43,775 nucleotides of DNA, taken from a virus. A program made the position numbers and the translations under genes. The DNA lies in the IMG/VR virus record IMGVR_UViG_3300034018_001252, positions 1 through 43,775 of that record; one strand, 5' to 3'. The notes under the pieces were generated by a model. It was not told where the DNA came from. It was given only the letters and a program-made list of their open reading frames with translations, and made no database searches. Below, in pieces: positions 16,438 to 24,211 of this stretch; position 1 is the stretch's first letter; each line of letters opens with the position of its first letter.

Positions 16438-16461
16438 CTCTGCTCTGAGTTGTGCTATACT
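16434..16461 (+). promoter_or_regulatory. Sigma70-like (early) promoter
   Basis: TTGACT (16434-16439), 16-base spacer, TATACT (16456-16461). Each hexamer has one mismatch from consensus. Transcription would begin near 16468, just before the dUTPase ribosome binding site and ATG at 16482. It begins at the very end of the preceding gene. Confidence 0.6.
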
Positions 16462-16481
16462 CCTCTTTAGGAGATTTCATT

Positions 16482-16988
16482 ATGAGTACTGAGACGCTAG
16501 GCATTTATATTATTCCCGATTCGGGTGCAGAACTGCCGCAGTTTGCCACCAATGGTTCTGCGTGTTTTGATATCTGTGCTCGACTATACAAACCAACAAT
16601 TGCATACGGTCCTCAGAATGTGCAAGTCGAAATTGACGGCACAGACGGATTCGTAGACATTCCTTCGGGGTGGCGAGTGCTTGTGCCCACTGGAATCATT
16701 CTAGATATCCCACAGGGATTCTCTGTGCGTCTACACTCTCGTAGTGGACTTGCTCTGAAGGAAGGGCTTATCCTTGCAAACGCAGAAGGTGTAATCGACT
16801 CAGACTACACAGATGAACTCATGGTTATGGTTACACCTATCAGTGGCAGCATTGTCACCGTTAATGACGGTATGAGAATATGTCAAGGCGAACTAGTTCG
16901 TAATCAACCCGTTGCCTTTACTCGCAGTGAATTCCCACCCCAACAAAAAACCGACCGCGTTGGCGGATTCGGTAGCACAGGAGTATAA
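16482..16988 (+). CDS. dut: dUTP pyrophosphatase
   Basis: Hydrolyses dUTP to dUMP and pyrophosphate, keeping uracil out of phage DNA and providing dUMP for ThyX. The 168-residue protein contains the five trimeric dUTPase motifs: GSACFDICA (25-33), RLHSRSGLA (83-91), GVIDSDYTDEL (103-113), RICQGEL (132-138) and RVGGFGSTG (159-167). A 10-15 residue insertion around residues 38-58 (NVQVEIDGTDGF) is seen in other phage forms. ATG 16482 has AGGAG at 16469-16473; an upstream ATG at 16452 would sit inside the promoter. Confidence 0.96.
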   Translation: MSTETLGIYIIPDSGAELPQFATNGSACFDICARLYKPTIAYGPQNVQVEIDGTDGFVDIPSGWRVLVPTGIILDIPQGFSVRLHSRSGLALKEGLILANAEGVIDSDYTDELMVMVTPISGSIVTVNDGMRICQGELVRNQPVAFTRSEFPPQQKTDRVGGFGSTGV

Positions 16989-16989
16989 C

Positions 16990-17406
16990 ATGACACGAGA
17001 CGAACTACTAGCATTTCACGCAGAACTCTGCGCCGAAGCCCGTGATCTAATGAGCCTAAAGAACCGCGACTACGCTGGCAAGGAAGGCACAGAGCCGTTT
17101 GCCAACTTTACCCGCGTGGAAGCAATGGGAATATGCACAACAGAGCAAGGCTTCATGTGCCGCCTAACGGATAAGATGAGCCGTCTGTCTTCCTTTGTTC
17201 ACGCAGGAAAGATGAATGTGCAGGACGAGTCCTTTATGGATACTTGTGTGGATGTAATTAATTATATGGTTTTACTTGCGGCGTACTTAAATGATAAAGA
17301 AGCGCAGAAGAAAGCCGCTCGGATCGCCGCCGCTCCCACAATCAAATATACAAGCACACCTATTCCTGTTGATTCAAATATAGGTGGTGGTAAACTAGGG
17401 GCATGA
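16990..17406 (+). CDS. Nucleotide modification-associated domain 1 (Nmad1/DUF1599)-like protein
   Basis: A 138-residue alpha-helical protein: LMSLKNRDYAG (20-30), EPFANF (35-40), RLTDKMSRL (58-66) and VQDESFMDTCVDVINYMVL (in parts: DESFMDTC, DVINYMVL). This KNxDYxx...RLxDKxxRL...DExxxDTxxDxxNY pattern is that of DUF1599, named Nmad1 because of its links with nucleotide metabolism and modified phage DNA; it resembles all-alpha NTP pyrophosphatases of the MazG type. GGAG precedes ATG 16990. Placed between dUTPase and UV endonuclease, so a nucleotide-pool role is likely. Confidence 0.8.
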   Translation: MTRDELLAFHAELCAEARDLMSLKNRDYAGKEGTEPFANFTRVEAMGICTTEQGFMCRLTDKMSRLSSFVHAGKMNVQDESFMDTCVDVINYMVLLAAYLNDKEAQKKAARIAAAPTIKYTSTPIPVDSNIGGGKLGA

Positions 17407-18335
17407 TACGACACCTTGGCTACGCCTGTATGAATCTGTCCTTGTCAGAAGGACAGAAAAAAGTAGATCGGTTCTTCACAGATCGAACTCTACGGATGGA
17501 TCGCTTTACCCTTGAGCGTGTGGGAGAACTCGGTGCGCGGAACGCCGCCGATCTTCTTCCCATTCTCAAGTGGAATGCCGCCAACGGCATCCACTTCTTC
17601 CGTATTGGCAGCGGAATGTTTCCGTTCATGGATCATCCCACGCTTGGGTACGGGATGGGTGCGCTATCCCCAAAACACAGCGATTCTATTGTTAACAGCC
17701 TTGCAGCAGCGGGTGCGTATGCCAAAGAGCACGGCATTCGCTTGTCATGCCATCCTGGTCCATACACTTGCATTGCTTCACCTAACCACGATATAGTAGA
17801 CAAAAGCATTTTATGTTTGCGGATGCACTCCCTTATTGCCGACCTGTTGGGCTGCGGTGATGAGTTTGCCATTAATATTCATGTGGGTGGCGTGTACGGC
17901 GACAAAACAGACACAGCAAAACGATTCACTGATGCTTTTAATTCCCTACCGCTAAACATTCAGAATCGTTTAACAGTTGAGAACGATGACAAAGCGTCTA
18001 TGTGGAGCATGAGCGATCTGTATGAACTACTGTGGTCACGATGCCAACGCTTAAAGTTGGTGTTGGATGTGCACCACCACCGCTTCTGCAAACGGGAGTC
18101 TCTGCACCACGCAGCAGACATGGCGTTCACCACATGGGACGGCTTTTGTGAAATTCCAAAGGTACACTACTCGGAATCAAAAGCAGGTGCTAGACCCCAA
18201 GCCCACTCAGACTATATTCTTGAGCGGATTCCTGAACTGTCAAGTACCGTTGAGTACGATGTAATGATTGAAGCCAAGGCAAAAGACTTGGCACTTCTCC
18301 AATACCGAAAGGCTTACGCCCCATGCTTGCTGTGA
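17403..18335 (+). CDS. uvsE: UV damage endonuclease (UVDE/UvsE-like)
   Basis: TIM-barrel endonuclease that nicks 5' of UV photoproducts and abasic sites. The 310-residue protein begins RHLGYACMNLSL, contains GIHFFRIGSGMFPF, RLSCHPGPYTCIASP, INIHVGGVYGDK, RLTVENDD, LKLVLDVHHHRFC and KVHYSESK, the metal-binding His/Glu/Asp series of the family. The start ATG overlaps the previous stop by ATGA. A repair gene of this type is known from other T4-like aquatic phages and suits a sunlit habitat. Confidence 0.94.
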   Translation: MIRHLGYACMNLSLSEGQKKVDRFFTDRTLRMDRFTLERVGELGARNAADLLPILKWNAANGIHFFRIGSGMFPFMDHPTLGYGMGALSPKHSDSIVNSLAAAGAYAKEHGIRLSCHPGPYTCIASPNHDIVDKSILCLRMHSLIADLLGCGDEFAINIHVGGVYGDKTDTAKRFTDAFNSLPLNIQNRLTVENDDKASMWSMSDLYELLWSRCQRLKLVLDVHHHRFCKRESLHHAADMAFTTWDGFCEIPKVHYSESKAGARPQAHSDYILERIPELSSTVEYDVMIEAKAKDLALLQYRKAYAPCLL

Positions 18336-18760
18336 TTCTTGCTACCGTAATTTGCTCTGCCGCCACCTTTAAGGATGTAACGGTTCGCCCCCGCGAGAAT
18401 CCTGTGAAGATTATTGATTTTCACACCGTTGACCAATTGCTTAATGCCATGTACACTGTTGAGTCCAACCGTGGGCTGATTCTTGTGGGAGATGAGGGCA
18501 AGGCAATTGGTCCTTATCAGATTTGGAAGGCGTATTGGCAGGACGCTGTAGAGTTTGACAAGTCTATTGGTGGAGAGTACCAAGACTGCATGAAAAAGGC
18601 GTATGCCGAAAAGATTGTTCGTGCGTATTGGAAGCGATACGCTCCCAAGAGTGCAACGCTTGAGCAGTTGGCACGAATTCATAACGGTGGTCCGCGTGGA
18701 CACCTTAACCCGAACACAATTAAGTATTGGAACAAAATCAAAAAGGAGTTAGTCAAATGA
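18323..18760 (+). CDS. Secreted destabilase/i-type-lysozyme-like endolysin
   Basis: A 145-residue protein with a short hydrophobic N-terminus (MLAVILATVICSAAT) that looks like a signal peptide or signal-arrest segment, then a lysozyme-like domain: TVESNRG (E47), VGDEGKAIGPYQIWKAYW (D57; GPYQI 63-67), AEKIVRAYWKRYAP, LARIHNGGPRGH (116-127) and TIKYWNKIKKEL. The spacing E - D - GPYQI - YW - Y(M/W)xRY - ARxHNGGP - YWNK is that of destabilase lysozymes, but the many disulphide cysteines of animal enzymes are absent. Likely degrades peptidoglycan for release after export by the host Sec system. It overlaps the UVDE gene. Holin not identified. Confidence 0.75.
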   Translation: MLAVILATVICSAATFKDVTVRPRENPVKIIDFHTVDQLLNAMYTVESNRGLILVGDEGKAIGPYQIWKAYWQDAVEFDKSIGGEYQDCMKKAYAEKIVRAYWKRYAPKSATLEQLARIHNGGPRGHLNPNTIKYWNKIKKELVK

Positions 18761-19152
18761 GTAAACCATTCGGATATTCGTATTACCTTGATATGTACAC
18801 CTGTCGCATTGGTGCAGCCGATGACTTGGAATTGCACTACCGCTTTCTTGAGCGCGTTGTGGACAAGATCGGTATGACCCGTATGTCACAGCCTGTTGTC
18901 ATGCATGGTCCAACTAAAAATGGACTTGAGATTTATCCCGACAAGGCAGGGGTAAGTGGTTGGGTTCCGCTTATTGAGAGCGGCATTCAGATTCACTCAA
19001 TGGAACCAAAGCGGTTCATTACTCTTGATGTGTACTCCTGCAACAAGTTTGACAAGAATATTATTCTTGACTACGCACGGGAGTGCTTTGGCTTTGAAGA
19101 GCACGAAGAAAACTTCTTTACTCGTGGTACGGGCTACGGCGATATTGCCTAA
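18757..19152 (+). CDS. speD: S-adenosylmethionine decarboxylase-like protein (SpeD/SpeH)
   Basis: A 131-residue protein of the pyruvoyl-dependent AdoMet decarboxylase family, which makes the aminopropyl donor for spermidine. Recognisable parts are FGYSYYLDMYTC, GVSGWVPLIESGIQIHSM (in parts: GVSGWVPLIES, IQIHSM) and FITLDVYSCNKFD. The self-cleavage pair E74-S75 is present, H80 and C95 match catalytic positions, but the usual His after Ser (ESH) is Gly. Phage versions with altered cleavage sites are known from aquatic T4-like phages. AAGGAG at 18743-18748 fixes ATG 18757. Whether it self-processes cannot be told. Confidence 0.85.
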   Translation: MSKPFGYSYYLDMYTCRIGAADDLELHYRFLERVVDKIGMTRMSQPVVMHGPTKNGLEIYPDKAGVSGWVPLIESGIQIHSMEPKRFITLDVYSCNKFDKNIILDYARECFGFEEHEENFFTRGTGYGDIA

Positions 19153-19167
19153 TTTGGGAGGTGAAGT

Positions 19168-19899
19168 ATGGCAAGAGATCCTGAAAAAAAGAAGGCATCA
19201 GATAGGGCTAGGTATCAATCACGCAATCCTGAAAAACAGAATGCATTAGATAGGGCTAGGTATCACCGCAATCCTGAAAAAAAGAAGGCATCGTGTGCAA
19301 AGTATCGTGAACAGAATCGCAAAAAGATAGCAGCAGTGAATAAGGTTTATCGTGAACAGAATCGCGAAAAGGTAGCAGCATCCAAAAGAGATAGTAATAA
19401 ACGCAACTACAAACGGATTTCATCATACACCAAGGCTTATCGTAAACGCAACCATGAACGCTATCGTGAACTACACGCAGAAGGGTCAAGAAGACGAAGA
19501 TGTAAAAAGAAAAATTCGTCAATTTATTTGACTGCGAATGAAAAAGAGAAAATTCTCTTGCTGGAACGCACTCGCCAAGAAATTCAAACCGAAACGGGAC
19601 GAGCCTATCACATTGATCACATACTTCCCCTTTCTCACGGTGGTATTCACCATCCCGTTAATTTAAGAATACTTGACGCTGTAGAAAACATTTCAAAATG
19701 GAATAAACTCCTTCCTGAAGCGATTGCACTTGCGCCTGAACACTTCCGCTTGTATAGTGAGCGTGTTAGTCCTGAACGCGCATGGGAGTTCGTGCGGCAA
19801 CTTGCAGCAGGATTAGGATTGAGTGAGGAAGATTTGGACGCGCTAATCACAGGCAAGCCGCTGAAGAACAAGCCAACACTAGAGGATTTTATGCTATGA
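19168..19899 (+). CDS. HNH endonuclease with N-terminal tandem basic repeats
   Basis: A 243-residue protein. The first ~105 residues are seven degenerate repeats of about 15 residues (NPEKKKASxxxRY, YREQNRKKIAAVNK, YREQNREKVAASKR), highly basic and helical, as in many free-standing HNH nucleases. The HNH domain follows: YHIDHILPLSHGG (147-159; H148, D150, H151) then HHPVNLRIL (161-169). A GGGAGGTGAAG ribosome binding site precedes the ATG. It ends in ATGA overlap with a DNA methyltransferase, so it may be either a homing-type nuclease or the nuclease half of a restriction-like pair. Confidence 0.9.
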   Translation: MARDPEKKKASDRARYQSRNPEKQNALDRARYHRNPEKKKASCAKYREQNRKKIAAVNKVYREQNREKVAASKRDSNKRNYKRISSYTKAYRKRNHERYRELHAEGSRRRRCKKKNSSIYLTANEKEKILLLERTRQEIQTETGRAYHIDHILPLSHGGIHHPVNLRILDAVENISKWNKLLPEAIALAPEHFRLYSERVSPERAWEFVRQLAAGLGLSEEDLDALITGKPLKNKPTLEDFML

Positions 19900-20849
19900 A
19901 CACACACCACATCATTCTTGGCGATTGTATTACGGGCATGAAGACGCTATCCGACAAATGCGTTCAGACTTGCATTACATCTCCTCCGTACTTCGGCTTG
20001 CGTGATTACCAAGGAGGAGAAGCCGAGATTGGTCAAGAAGACACCGTTGAGGGCTATGTGCAGAAGATGGTCGAGGTGTTCCGTGAGGTGCGCCGTATTC
20101 TTCGTAATGACGGTACGCTGTGGCTAAACCTTGGCGATTCGTACATGAGCGCAAAGAACTGCGTACCACCACCACAAACGCAAGGCGGTCAGCGTGGAAT
20201 GCCTTCAGACTTTATTCCTGCAAACCGCAAGGATCAGAAGGGGCTGAAGACCAAAGACATGATTGGTATTCCGTGGCGTGTGGCGTTTGCGCTGCAAGCA
20301 GACGGATGGTATCTGCGTCAAGACATTATTTGGAGCAAGCCCAATCCCATGCCTGAAAGCGTGGCAGACCGCTGCACCAAGTCGCATGAGTACATCTTCC
20401 TGTTGTCCAAGAAGCCCCACTACTACTACGATCACGAAGCCGTAAAGGAACCTGCTCGTAATTGGGGAACGCGTGATCGCTCTGAAATGCGGGACGGAAC
20501 CACTGATCCCAAACTAAAGCACCACGGACTACAGGGCAAAGAGTGGGAAGAGAATCCACTAAAGAACAAGAGATCAGTATGGACGGTGAATGCGAAGGGC
20601 TATAAGGGCGCACACTTTGCGGTGTATCCTGAAGAACTAGTAACGCCGTGTGTGCTTGCAGGATGCCCCGCAGGAGGCACCGTGTTTGATCCATTCACAG
20701 GCAGTGGAACAACTGCTGTGGTGGCTTTGAAGAACGGACGGAATTATATTGGGACTGAATTGAATCCTGATTATATTAAGATTGCAGAAGCGCGTATTAA
20801 AGAATCAGTTCCACAAACTCTAGAGGAGATTTTAAATGAGCAAGTTTAA
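19896..20849 (+). CDS. DNA methyltransferase (N4-cytosine/N6-adenine, beta class)
   Basis: A 317-residue SAM-dependent DNA methyltransferase. The catalytic motif IV TSPPYFGLRDY (28-38) comes first and the SAM-binding motif I VFDPFTGSGTT (263-273) comes last, the order of the beta class. TSPPY favours N4-cytosine, though N6-adenine enzymes of this class share it. IIWSKPNPMPESVADR and THE-like KSHEYIFLLSKKPHYYYD are typical. It likely protects phage DNA from host restriction or from the adjoining HNH nuclease, with which it is coupled by ATGA. Confidence 0.94.
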   Translation: MNTHHIILGDCITGMKTLSDKCVQTCITSPPYFGLRDYQGGEAEIGQEDTVEGYVQKMVEVFREVRRILRNDGTLWLNLGDSYMSAKNCVPPPQTQGGQRGMPSDFIPANRKDQKGLKTKDMIGIPWRVAFALQADGWYLRQDIIWSKPNPMPESVADRCTKSHEYIFLLSKKPHYYYDHEAVKEPARNWGTRDRSEMRDGTTDPKLKHHGLQGKEWEENPLKNKRSVWTVNAKGYKGAHFAVYPEELVTPCVLAGCPAGGTVFDPFTGSGTTAVVALKNGRNYIGTELNPDYIKIAEARIKESVPQTLEEILNEQV

Positions 20850-21099
20850 GCCAATTGGAAAATGGATTTGGGTGCAGTCTGAACTTGGTGGGCAAACCGA
20901 AACCGAAGCAGGAATCATTTACAATGAAGTAATACGATCTCGGAACATTTGGGCGCGGGTTGTCGCAATTGGTGATAAGATAACGGAAGACATTCGTGTG
21001 GGCGACCGTATTCTGTGGGACAGAACACTGAACAAGGGTCAAGGACACGAAGGCAAAGACATGGTTCATCAGGATTGGATTGCACTCGTAGAACGATAA
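20836..21099 (+). CDS. GroES-like co-chaperonin (gp31 analogue)
   Basis: An 87-residue protein with the Cpn10 layout: KPIGKWIWVQ (first strand), ETEAGIIYNE (mobile loop end with GII), ARVVAIGDKI, IRVGDRILWDR and VHQDWIALVER at the C-terminus, matching GroES's GEVLAVG, VKVGDIVIF and ILAIVE in order. In T4, gp31 replaces GroES for capsid protein folding. The mobile loop is short here. GAGGAG lies before the ATG, inside the methyltransferase gene. It directly precedes gp43. Confidence 0.85.
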   Translation: MSKFKPIGKWIWVQSELGGQTETEAGIIYNEVIRSRNIWARVVAIGDKITEDIRVGDRILWDRTLNKGQGHEGKDMVHQDWIALVER

Positions 21100-21107
21100 G
21101 GACACCA

Positions 21108-23663
21108 GTGGACTTCTATACTTCCGTTGACATTCGTGGTAAGAACATTCTCTATCGTGGTTGGAAGAATGGACAGCGGCAACACTTGCGCGTTCCGTTT
21201 TGCCCCACGCTCTATATTCCTGGCAAGGATAAGAGTGGAGAGTCTACGCTTACTACGATTCACGGTCAGCCTGTACAGCCCATGCAGTTTGAGGATATGC
21301 AGGAAGCACGGGGGTTCATTGATCAGTTCAAGGATGTTTCTAATTACGCAATCTACGGCAACACGAACTATGTGTATCAGTATCTTTACAAGGAGTTTCC
21401 CCACGAAGTCGAATACGATTTCAAAAGCCTCCGCGTAGCAAACTTTGACATTGAGACATCTTGTGACGGCGGTTTTCCCACGCCCGATTCTCCGACTGAA
21501 AGGATTATCGCGATCACAATCTCAATGGGTGAAAAGACCTATGTGCTAGGCTTGGGAGACTTTCACATTGAGGGAGAGGGAGTTCAGATCACCCCGTATG
21601 ATGACGAGCGAGAACTACTAGAAGGCTTTATCGCCATTTGGAAATTCCTTGACCCCGACATCGTGACAGGATGGAACATTCGCTTTTTTGATATTCCGTA
21701 CCTTGTGGCGCGGATGAACTATCTTGAAGACGGGTGGGCGAACTCCCTCTCTCCTTGGGGGAAGATGCGGGAAATGACTGTGAACCGCATGGGGCGGGAT
21801 CAACAAGCACACATCATTAGTGGTGTGGCTACGCTTGATTACTTTGAGTTGTACCAAACCTTTACTTATGTAAAGCAGGAATCGTACTCACTCAACCACA
21901 TTTCCAAAATGGAATTGGGTGAGGAGAAACTGTCCTACGGTGAATACGAAACCATTCAAGAGTTCTACACCAAAGACTTTCAGCGATTCATGGAGTACAA
22001 CCTACAGGATGTGCGGCTTGTGGATAAGTTGGAGTCTAAACTTAAACTCATGGAACTAGCGGTGGCGTTGGCGTATTCTGCGCGAGTAAACTTTGAGGAT
22101 GTGTTCTCTCAGGTTCGCACATGGGATGCCATTATTCACCATCACCTGATGAGCAAGGGCATGGTGATTCCACAGAGAACAAGCAACAAGAAGGACGATC
22201 AGTACGCGGGTGCGTATGTGAAGGATCCACTTGTGGGCAAGCACGATTGGGTTGTGAGTTTCGACTTGAACTCTTTGTATCCAATGTTGATTGCGGGTTA
22301 CAATATTAGTCCCGAAACAATGGAGCAGAATCCTGTTTGGAAACGCGGAAGCATTAGTCCTGATTCCATTTTGAGCAGGAACCGCGCAGAGCCTGTTTCG
22401 GAGTTCCTTGACCCTGCGGAATATTTGAGCGAAGCCAAGCGGTGCAATCTTTCTATTGCTGCTAATGGAGTTGCTTTCAGAAAAGACAAGCAAGGCTTTC
22501 TTGGAGAACTCATGGAGAAGATGTATGCGGAACGCAAACACTTCAAGGGGTTGATGATCCAAGCACAGAAGCGGCTTGTGGAATTGGATAAGTCTGCTCC
22601 CGCCGAAGAGCGGCAGCGGATTGAGTACGAGATTTCCAAGTACCACAATTTCCAATTGGTTCGCAAGATTCAATTGAACTCCATGTACGGCAGTCTTGGC
22701 AATCAGTACTCCCGATGGTTTGATGTAGCCCTAGCAGAAGCCATTACACTATCAGGTCAGTTAAGCATTCAATGGATTGGTGACGGTATTAATCGCTTTC
22801 TCAACAAGGTGTTGAAGACCGATGGGGAAGACTATGTGATTGCGTCCGATACTGATTCCGTGTATCTGCGTCTTGGTGGTGTGGTGGCAATGAGCAAGAA
22901 GCATCAAGCGGACGATCAGGTAGACTTCCTGAATGATTTCTGTGAGCGAGTGCTACAGCCGTACATCAACAAGCAGTTCGCCGAACTTTCATCTGTAATG
23001 AATGCGTATGCAAACAAGATGGCAATGGGACGCGAAGTTATTGCAGAGAGCGGCGTGTGGACTGCCAAGAAGAGGTATATGCTTTCAGTTTGGGATAGTG
23101 AGGGTGTTCGGTACAAGACTCCAAAGTTCAAGATCATGGGCATGGAGACTGCTAGATCGTCTACCCCTGCATATGTTCGTAAGGCTTTGAAAACTGCCAT
23201 TGAAATGGTTCTTGTTGGCGATGAAGTAACGCTTCAAAAGTTTGTTGTAAAGACCGAGCAGGAGTTCAAGTCCCTGCCTGTGGAAGAAGTGGCTTCTCCC
23301 CGTGGCGTATCTAATATAGACGAGTACTCTGACTCTCTGACTATTTACAAGAAGTCTACACCCATTGCTGTTAAGGCTGCGCTGCTTCACAACAACATGA
23401 TCAAGCAATTAAAACTTGGTCGCAAGTATCGGCTTATTGGTGAGGGTGAGAAGATGAAGTTCATCTATCTGAAGACACCCAATCCTATTCACGAAGGTGT
23501 TATTGGATTTCCTGTTACCATGCCTAAAGAGTTTGATCTTCAAAAATACATTGACTACGATACTCAATTCAAAAAGACTTTCCTTGAGCCTCTACGCACA
23601 ATCACCAATGCGGTGGGGTGGAGTCCTGAAGAAAGAAATAGTCTTGAGTCTCTGTTTGCTTGA
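21108..23663 (+). CDS. 43: DNA polymerase gp43 (family B)
   Basis: Replicative polymerase with proofreading, 851 residues (T4: 898). Exonuclease sites: Exo I ANFDIET (D114, E116), Exo II GWNIRFFDIPYL (D195), Exo III YNLQDVRLVDKLE (D301). Polymerase sites: motif A SFDLNSLYP (384-392), motif B KIQLNSMYGSLGN (520-532), motif C SDTDSVYL (580-587). The C-terminus ends SLESLFA, like the T4 clamp-binding tail. The GTG at 21108 gives the T4-like N-terminus DFYTSVDIRG; the longer frame from 21015 lies within the GroES-like gene. No intron or split is seen. Confidence 0.97.
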   Translation: MDFYTSVDIRGKNILYRGWKNGQRQHLRVPFCPTLYIPGKDKSGESTLTTIHGQPVQPMQFEDMQEARGFIDQFKDVSNYAIYGNTNYVYQYLYKEFPHEVEYDFKSLRVANFDIETSCDGGFPTPDSPTERIIAITISMGEKTYVLGLGDFHIEGEGVQITPYDDERELLEGFIAIWKFLDPDIVTGWNIRFFDIPYLVARMNYLEDGWANSLSPWGKMREMTVNRMGRDQQAHIISGVATLDYFELYQTFTYVKQESYSLNHISKMELGEEKLSYGEYETIQEFYTKDFQRFMEYNLQDVRLVDKLESKLKLMELAVALAYSARVNFEDVFSQVRTWDAIIHHHLMSKGMVIPQRTSNKKDDQYAGAYVKDPLVGKHDWVVSFDLNSLYPMLIAGYNISPETMEQNPVWKRGSISPDSILSRNRAEPVSEFLDPAEYLSEAKRCNLSIAANGVAFRKDKQGFLGELMEKMYAERKHFKGLMIQAQKRLVELDKSAPAEERQRIEYEISKYHNFQLVRKIQLNSMYGSLGNQYSRWFDVALAEAITLSGQLSIQWIGDGINRFLNKVLKTDGEDYVIASDTDSVYLRLGGVVAMSKKHQADDQVDFLNDFCERVLQPYINKQFAELSSVMNAYANKMAMGREVIAESGVWTAKKRYMLSVWDSEGVRYKTPKFKIMGMETARSSTPAYVRKALKTAIEMVLVGDEVTLQKFVVKTEQEFKSLPVEEVASPRGVSNIDEYSDSLTIYKKSTPIAVKAALLHNNMIKQLKLGRKYRLIGEGEKMKFIYLKTPNPIHEGVIGFPVTMPKEFDLQKYIDYDTQFKKTFLEPLRTITNAVGWSPEERNSLESLFA

Positions 23664-23705
23664 TCCCGTCCCTACATACAGTAACCCCTAACAAAAGGAT
23701 TCATT

Positions 23706-24026
23706 ATGGCTACAAAGATCGTGAAGGTGCTGACTGGCGAAGAAATTATTGCAATGATTACGGAGAACTTTGAGGGCGACAAGATTGTGTCGTATACTTT
23801 AAAGAATCCGTGCATGGTTGTGCCTGTGCCAAGCAAGGGCGGCGGTACAAATATTGCAGTCGTGCCGTGGATGGCATCAGTCAAGGACACAAAGGTTACA
23901 GTTCCTGCATCGTATGTAATGTTCACTGCTGATCCTGCCACGGATCTTGCAAATGAATTTAATGGTGCATTCAATGGACTAGTTGTTCCGTCCACTGGCT
24001 CTTCAGGACTGAAACTCTCTACCTGA
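23706..24026 (+). CDS. Small LSm/Hfq-like phage protein
   Basis: A 106-residue protein beginning KIVKVLTGEEIIAMITENFEG, followed by alternating strands (YTLKNPCMVVPVP, NIAVVPWMAS, KVTVPASYVMF). I recall proteins of this pattern (V-KL-TGEEVIA ... LKNP ... VPxxP ... V-MF) in aquatic T4-like phages and bacteria, annotated as Sm-like or hypothetical. An RNA-binding role is only suggested by the strand pattern. AAAGGA precedes the ATG. The stop overlaps the next start by TGATG. Confidence 0.7.
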   Translation: MATKIVKVLTGEEIIAMITENFEGDKIVSYTLKNPCMVVPVPSKGGGTNIAVVPWMASVKDTKVTVPASYVMFTADPATDLANEFNGAFNGLVVPSTGSSGLKLST

Positions 24027-24211
24027 TGCAAACCTTAAACATCGAATATTTGAAAGGTCTTCTCCAAAAAAGAAAAGACCTGCTTCGACATGAAGTAAAG
24101 CAGATGATCGTTGACAAACTCACTCCTCTTGATACAATTAGGAGTTGTGAGGCAGAGATGGAATTGATTGACACTCAACACAAGGCATTAAGACATTATG
24201 AAACTGAATGA
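24026..24211 (+). CDS. Small helical protein of unknown function upstream of uvsX
   Basis: A 61-residue, charged, probably all-helical peptide (LKGLLQKRKDLLRHEVKQMI, CEAEMELIDTQHKAL). It starts by TGATG overlap and its 3' end overlaps uvsX by 14 bases. A sigma70-like promoter sits inside it. I recognise no family; it could be a real coupled gene or a leader. Confidence 0.65.
   Translation: MQTLNIEYLKGLLQKRKDLLRHEVKQMIVDKLTPLDTIRSCEAEMELIDTQHKALRHYETE
24111..24138 (+). promoter_or_regulatory. Sigma70-like (early) promoter upstream of uvsX
   Basis: TTGACA (24111-24116), 16-base spacer, TACAAT (24133-24138). The -35 is perfect and the -10 has one mismatch. Start would be near 24145, about 55 bases before the uvsX ATG. 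It shares the 16-base spacer and a TAGGAG just downstream with the promoter at 16434. Confidence 0.6.
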
